Source: Spirochaetota bacterium
Lineage (GTDB): Bacteria > Spirochaetota > UBA4802 > UBA5550
Direction of reading: 5' to 3'
DNA: 64,000 bases
NCBI GenBank assembly: GCA_016933025.1
Contig: JAFGBT010000053.1
Coordinates: forward strand, 62,001-126,000
Shown here: one piece after another, positions 62,780-64,000 of the stretch
Layout of the letters: each line of letters opens with the position of its first letter
How positions within the stretch are numbered: the stretch's first letter is position 1
Translations under genes and position numbers: made by a program
The notes under the pieces: generated by a model
Databases searched by the model: none
What the model saw: the letters and a program-made list of their open reading frames with translations, nothing else
What the model was told of the DNA's origin: nothing

Positions 62780-64000
62780 TCAGCGTGCCCTTTGCGGCTG
62801 CAGCGGCGAAAAGATTTCCTTCGTCGTCCTTGTAACGAAGGCTGGAATGTAAAGGGGGAGCAGATGCGTCTGAGGGTGGTCCCTGAGTATCCTGAAGATC
62901 CGGGAAGGATTCATGAAAAATTTCCTGTTCGCCTTCCTCTGGTATGAGAATAACAAGCTGTCGGGAACGTCTGAGACGTTGACGACGGCGGACGGATATT
63001 CCATGTTATCGTATTGCAGGCCGGCGAGCTTCTGAGGATCCGTCCGCATTACGGCGTCGTATGTCTCCGTGCCTGGAAACGGTATCAGGGTGAAAAAGGA
63101 AGCGGCGTGGAGCCTTGAATTGCAGGACACGTCTATGGTCATCCGCATGTCTTCCTCCGTCTCGGTGGGAAATCCGAACATGACAAATCCGTATGCGAAT
63201 ACTTTCCGAGAAACAGCGTATTCCACATTTTCAAGGAATTTTTCGATGTTGAGGTTTTTCCTTATCAACTTCTGTATTCTTGGAGAGCCCGATTCCAGCG
63301 CGAAACAGCTGAAATACATCCCCGCGTCGACCAGCGCGTCAATATCCTCTTTTTTGAAAATGTCCGTCCTTACCCCGTTGGGGAATATAATCTTTATTTT
63401 TAAATTATTTTTATGAACAAGGCCGCAGAAGTCGTGGAGGCGTCCCCGGTTGAGATTAAAAATATCGTCAAGAAATTCCACGTCGTTGACGCCGTATTTC
63501 CGGCTTAAAAACGTTATCTCATCGATGATCCTCGCTGCTGAGTGATACCTGAATCGTTCACCGAAGATGCGGTGGCAGTAGGTGCATTTGTAGGGGCATC
63601 CCCGGCTGCTGAAAATGGAGAAATACCTGCGTCTGGGGATTGCCGGCATTGAGAGGCGCTTCCAGAAAGCCTTGATGTCTATGAGGTCGTACGCCGGAAA
63701 CGGCAGCGAATCCAGGTCCTCTATGAACGGGATCTCTCCTTGGTTAGTAGTAATGGCGTCTTTGGTCTTCCATATAAGGCCGGGAACATTAGCGAGGCTG
63801 CCACCCCCGAAGTGTTCGTTGATTATCATCTCGAAGGCCCTCTCGCCCTCGCCGCTCACCGCTGCATCGGCGGAATTCCCCGCAAGGGCAGCCTCGCCGA
63901 AGGCCGACGCGTGTGGGCCGCCGAGAAGTATCAGCGATCGCGGAAGACCGCGTCGTATCATGCCGGTTAAGTATGGAATGGCGCCTGCGTTCGGGGTCAG
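62780..64000 (-). CDS. B12-binding radical SAM protein (5' partial)
   Basis: At least 406 residues; the reading frame stays open past the last internal ATG (63961) to the window edge, with L-T-P-N-A-G-A-I-P-Y-L-T-G at 64000-63962, so the B12 domain begins outside. It shows L-I-L-L-G-G-P-H-A-S, the radical SAM cluster S-R-G-C-P-Y-K-C-T-Y-C-H, and F-A-L-E-S-G-S, with V-M-F-G-F-P-T-E. Coupled to the following radical SAM gene by one base. The pair may perform consecutive steps on one substrate, or differ by partner; no evidence favours either. Confidence 0.85.
   Translation of the reverse strand: MTPNAGAIPYLTGMIRRGLPRSLILLGGPHASAFGEAALAGNSADAAVSGEGERAFEMIINEHFGGGSLANVPGLIWKTKDAITTNQGEIPFIEDLDSLPFPAYDLIDIKAFWKRLSMPAIPRRRYFSIFSSRGCPYKCTYCHRIFGERFRYHSAARIIDEITFLSRKYGVNDVEFLDDIFNLNRGRLHDFCGLVHKNNLKIKIIFPNGVRTDIFKKEDIDALVDAGMYFSCFALESGSPRIQKLIRKNLNIEKFLENVEYAVSRKVFAYGFVMFGFPTETEEDMRMTIDVSCNSRLHAASFFTLIPFPGTETYDAVMRTDPQKLAGLQYDNMEYPSAVVNVSDVPDSLLFSYQRKANRKFFMNPSRIFRILRDHPQTHLLPLYIPAFVTRTTKEIFSPLQPQRAR

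Overview
The window is a high-G+C bacterial chromosome segment with dense gene packing on both strands. It has no tRNA, rRNA, CRISPR array, insertion sequence or phage gene that I can recognise. Several families point towards a free-living spirochaete of the Leptospira/Turneriella side, or another didermic bacterium with similar content. They are a DUF1554 lipoprotein, 7TM-DISM sensors fused to AraC or SpoIIE output, many lipoproteins and B12-binding radical SAM proteins, and outer-membrane porin and FadL proteins. This is inference: no rRNA or marker protein here settles the phylum. Short G/C-rich palindromes and CTTCGGCAAGCTCAGG-type repeats are scattered between genes.

Region 1 (1-3.4 kb) holds the end of thiC, thiL, a methyltransferase and a DUF2279 protein. 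Region 2 (3.8-15.2 kb) is a nearly complete phosphate island: outer-membrane porin and pstS on the minus strand, pstB-phoU-phoB-phoR on the plus strand, and pit-DUF47 and pit-pstC-pstA on the minus strand. Four promoters here (porin, pstS, pstB, pit-pstC-pstA) carry 7-bp T/A-rich direct repeats with an 11-bp period. They look like PHO boxes and tie the scattered pieces into one predicted PhoB regulon.

Region 3 (15.2-28.4 kb) is mixed housekeeping and lipid-related: DUF1232, TetR, a QueG-like Fe-S protein with altered motifs, poly(A) polymerase, FadL porin, a secreted protein, SCP2, START, an HpnP-like radical SAM protein, PIN-PhoH, a methyltransferase and an unknown. Region 4 (28.6-34 kb) looks like an anaerobic acyl-CoA pathway: an acyl-CoA dehydrogenase with a striking double palindromic operator, two 2-hydroxyacyl-CoA dehydratase-family subunits and a TetR regulator. 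Region 5 (34.3-48.9 kb) carries signalling and surface proteins: a FlgO/CsgG-like lipoprotein, a SpoIIE phosphatase, two radical SAM-B12 proteins flanking a membrane AraC regulator, a DUF1554 lipoprotein, a seven-repeat propeller protein, a 7TM-DISM AraC regulator, unknowns and a DUF169 protein.

Region 6 (49.3-54.4 kb) resembles a small biosynthetic cluster: an unknown, a BtrH-type cysteine acyltransferase/peptidase, an extended SDR, a classical SDR and a methyltransferase, interrupted by one very A+T-rich foreign-looking gene. Region 7 (54.4-64 kb) has a second SpoIIE phosphatase, then a visibly A+T-rich tandem pair of polytopic TPR proteins resembling TMTC-type O-mannosyltransferases. It ends with two one-base-spaced radical SAM-B12 genes, the last running off the window.

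Functions are assigned from motifs and family resemblance read by eye. No database search was possible, and G+C statements are visual impressions.
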